Shown one piece after another: positions 5,847 through 7,731 of a stretch of 7,731 bases of DNA. The notes beneath the pieces were generated by a model. The model was given only the letters and a program-made list of their open reading frames with translations. It did no database searches and was not told the origin of the DNA. Made by a program: the position numbers and the translations under genes. This DNA is from an uncultured Pseudomonadota bacterium (GTDB lineage Bacteria; Pseudomonadota; Gammaproteobacteria; Burkholderiales; SG8-39), in contig CAITSH010000308.1 of assembly GCA_903895005.1 (NCBI GenBank), forward strand, positions 1-7,731. The letters are read 5' to 3'. Each line of letters begins with the position of its first letter. Within the stretch, counting starts at the first letter, position 1.

Positions 5847-7286
5847 ATGCCCCTGCACCACACCCCCTCCCCTTCGATGCAACGCACACTGCTCATTCCG
5901 CTGATCGTCGCCTGCGCCCTGTTCATGGAGAACATGGACTCGACCGTGCTGGCCACGTCCTTGCCTGCGATCGCCAATGACATTGGCGAAAATCCGCTCG
6001 CCCTCAAGCTGGCACTGACATCCTACCTTGTCGGCCTGGCGATTTTCATCCCGATCAGCGGCTGGGTCGCCGACCGCTATGGATCGCGCACGATTTTCGC
6101 ATGGGCCATCGTGGTATTCATGGCCGGATCGCTCGCCTGCGCGGTATCGAGCACCCTCCCCGCATTCGTACTCGCGCGCTTCATCCAGGGCATAGGCGGG
6201 GCGATGATGGTGCCGGTCGGCCGCCTGGTGCTGCTCAAAAGCGTACCCAAGAGCGGGCTCGTCAAGGCGCTCAACTACCTCACCTTTCCGGCACTGCTCG
6301 GGCCCATCATGGGCCCACCGCTGGGCGGCTTCATCACGCAATATTTCAACTGGCGCGGCATCTTCCTCATCAACGTGCCGATCAGCATCCTGGGACTCGT
6401 GCTGGTACTGCGCTTTATCCCGAACATCCGCGAATCCGAGTTGCCGCGCCTTGATGTGCGCGGCTTCATCCTGCTTGGCATCGGCCTGTCGCTGACGATG
6501 CTCGGTTTGTCCGCACTCGGCGGCCATCTCCTCCCCGGCGGCATCACCGCCGCATGCATCGCGGCCGGCGTCATCGCCATTGCCGCCTACAGTTGGCACT
6601 CGGCTCGCATCACCAATCCGCTGATCAACCTTGGCCTGTTCCGGTCGCCCACGTTTCGCGCCGGCATCATCGGCGGGAGCCTCTTTCGCACCGGCATGGG
6701 CGCGACCCCGTTCCTGCTCCCGCTGATGTTCCAGCTGGGCTTCGGGCTCGACCCGCTGCACTCCGGGCTGCTCAGTTGCGCGACGGCGGGCGGCGCGATG
6801 TTCATGAAAACGCTGACCGTGATGATCCTGAAACGATTCGGGTTCAGGCAGGTGCTGCTGGTGAACGCCATCCTCGCCTCAGCGTCGGTTGCCGCTTACG
6901 GCCTGTTCACGGCGGCGACGCCCCATTCCATCGTGGTCGCGGTGCTGCTCCTGAGCGGATGCCTGCGCTCGCTGCAATTTACCTGTCTCAACGCCATCAG
7001 TTTCTCGGACATCACCAAGGAAACCATGAGCCAGGCCTCCAGCCTGCAGAGCATGTCGCAGCGCCTGGCACAGAGCATCGGCGTGGTGATCGGGGCCTAC
7101 GCCCTGCAACTCGCGAGCACGATGCAGGGGCATGACAGCATCGTGACCTCTGACTTCTGGCCGGCCTTTGTGGTGATTGCGCTGATTTCAGCGGCGTCGC
7201 TGATGTTTCACACGGGGCTTGCGGCTGACGCCGGCGCCGAGATTGCCGGCCGCGACTCCAAGGACAAGATCACACCCGGCACCTGA
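5847..7286 (+). CDS. MFS exporter, DHA2 (EmrB/QacA) family, MdtD-like
   Basis: This is a proton-driven inner-membrane exporter of 479 residues, normal for DHA2 proteins that usually have 14 spans. Span 1 contains FMENMDSTVLATSLPAIA with a conserved acidic D31. Motif A is GWVADRYGSR (72-81), motif B is LARFIQGIGGAMMVP (109-123) and motif C is LLGPIMGPPLGGF (150-162). LDVRGFILLGIG follows near the centre. The IQGIGGAMMVPVGRLVLLK stretch is very like E. coli MdtD. MdtD-type pumps are annotated as drug exporters, and the Salmonella member IceT exports citrate and iron-citrate. The start is uncertain: ATG 5847 is used here, GTG 5829 and ATG 5877 are in frame, and none has a good ribosome site. ATG 5877 would start right at span 1. 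It is divergent from the methyltransferase and convergent with the oxidoreductase. Its cargo cannot be told from the sequence. Confidence 0.93.
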   Translation: MPLHHTPSPSMQRTLLIPLIVACALFMENMDSTVLATSLPAIANDIGENPLALKLALTSYLVGLAIFIPISGWVADRYGSRTIFAWAIVVFMAGSLACAVSSTLPAFVLARFIQGIGGAMMVPVGRLVLLKSVPKSGLVKALNYLTFPALLGPIMGPPLGGFITQYFNWRGIFLINVPISILGLVLVLRFIPNIRESELPRLDVRGFILLGIGLSLTMLGLSALGGHLLPGGITAACIAAGVIAIAAYSWHSARITNPLINLGLFRSPTFRAGIIGGSLFRTGMGATPFLLPLMFQLGFGLDPLHSGLLSCATAGGAMFMKTLTVMILKRFGFRQVLLVNAILASASVAAYGLFTAATPHSIVVAVLLLSGCLRSLQFTCLNAISFSDITKETMSQASSLQSMSQRLAQSIGVVIGAYALQLASTMQGHDSIVTSDFWPAFVVIALISAASLMFHTGLAADAGAEIAGRDSKDKITPGT

Positions 7287-7331
7287 AAAGATGCATGCGC
7301 TGGAAACACCCTGTTGGCGCGGGTTTTCAGG
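7282..7331. terminator. Possible bidirectional terminator between convergent genes
   Basis: CCTGAAAA (7282-7289, overlapping the MFS stop codon) and TTTTCAGG (7324-7331) are perfectly complementary. Inside them GCGC (7297-7300) can pair with GCGC (7317-7320), and AACA (7305-7308) with TGTT (7312-7315). This gives an A-tract, hairpin, T-tract order readable from both strands. The tracts are only four long and the inner stem is interrupted, so termination strength is doubtful. Confidence 0.35.
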
Positions 7332-7358
7332 CATTCATGAATGACGCCAAGCCCATCG

Positions 7359-7731
7359 TCAGAGCGAGCCCATCTCCCGCGCCACCGAAGCCACGAAGGC
7401 CGCCTGCACGCTGCCCTCTTTTTTGTGCAGTCCGTACAGCGGCATGTAGCGCACCCGCGCATCAGGGGCGACAAACCAGCGCAGGTAGCGGGTAACCATT
7501 TTTCGCGGCGGGTCGCCAAGCCACCATGATTCGAGCCGGTCTCGGCCATAAGTGGTGACCGCAACAAGGCGCCGGATATGCCGCAGGTTGGAACGCATCA
7601 CGCCCTGCGCGTCGAGCGCGAAGGAAACGCCGGGAATCATCACCCGGTCCATGAACCCCTTGAGGATTGCAGGCGGGCCGAAGCACCAGACCGGAAAACA
7701 CATCACCACGGCCTCGGCGGCGAACAAGCGC
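7359..7731 (-). CDS. NAD(P)H oxidoreductase / quinone reductase, flavodoxin-like fold (5' end cut by window edge)
   Basis: The C-terminal 123 or so residues are present, reading in from the right edge and ending at TGA 7359. The visible sequence opens with LFAAEAVVMCFPVWCFGPPAILKGF (read as two pieces: AAEAVVMCFPVW and CFGPPAILKGF), then MDRVMIPGVSFAL. This is the FMN-binding P-x-W-x-x-x-P-A-x-L-K-G-x-x-D-R-V signature of the flavodoxin_2 family (MdaB, KefF, NQO-like). Such enzymes use FMN or FAD to reduce quinones in the cytoplasm with NAD(P)H. The two Trp residues usually seen in the PxWW motif are W-C here. The N-terminal half, including the nucleotide-binding start, lies outside the window. 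Its substrate is not known. It converges on the MFS gene with a 72-bp gap. Confidence 0.88.
   Translation of the reverse strand, partial: RLFAAEAVVMCFPVWCFGPPAILKGFMDRVMIPGVSFALDAQGVMRSNLRHIRRLVAVTTYGRDRLESWWLGDPPRKMVTRYLRWFVAPDARVRYMPLYGLHKKEGSVQAAFVASVAREMGSL

Noticed and set aside
5730..6761. Minus-strand frame of 343 codons opposite the MFS gene
   Set aside because: The protein is charged, repetitive in composition and unlike any family, while the plus strand encodes a clear exporter with motifs A, B and C.

Overview
The window is a GC-rich, gene-dense stretch of what looks like a proteobacterial chromosome. A betaproteobacterium of the Burkholderiales type is my best guess. The basis is base composition, a periplasmic TRAP transporter next to a NahR/DntR-like LysR regulator, the style of the signal peptide, and Shine-Dalgarno-led genes with short spacers. 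No rRNA, tRNA, insertion sequence, CRISPR array or phage gene is visible, and the longest gap without a gene is about 230 bp.

Left part (1-5724, all on the minus strand; read right to left). A SAM-dependent methyltransferase is followed after about 34 bp by a LysR-type regulator. A 228-bp intergenic region follows, rich in dyad symmetry, and then an operon-like run of five genes: dctP (periplasmic solute-binding protein), dctQ (small membrane subunit), dctM (large permease), a 60-residue protein with a ribbon-helix-helix-like pattern, and a DUF1989 / urea-carboxylase-associated protein cut by the left edge. The last two overlap by ATGA. The DUF1989 gene is an open-ended minus-strand frame from 811 to the edge, so a scan that requires a stop codon would miss it. 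The plus-strand frame over the same bases is a shadow.

The intergenic region before dctP fits textbook LysR control well. It has an ATGC-N7-GCAT box, a second dyad of the same 6-5-6 build one base away, a TGCAT half-site beside a TAGACA -35 element, and a weak -10 element. The box centre falls about 65 bp before the inferred transcription start. A long hairpin lies in the inferred dctP leader. The simplest reading is a substrate-inducible uptake system: the regulator senses a small, perhaps aromatic, carboxylate; the TRAP system imports it; and the DUF1989 enzyme acts on it or on a nitrogen-containing derivative. The substrate cannot be read from the sequence.

Right part (5725-7731). An MFS exporter of the DHA2/MdtD-like type runs on the plus strand, divergent from the methyltransferase. 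The shared promoter region holds a nested dyad with -10-like elements in and beside it. The exporter converges on the 3' part of a flavodoxin-fold NAD(P)H oxidoreductase on the minus strand, cut by the right edge. A possible weak bidirectional terminator lies between them.

The candidate for something undescribed is the 3' end of the TRAP operon: a tiny RHH-like protein translationally coupled to a DUF1989 protein and co-transcribed with a transporter. Everything else belongs to recognised families.
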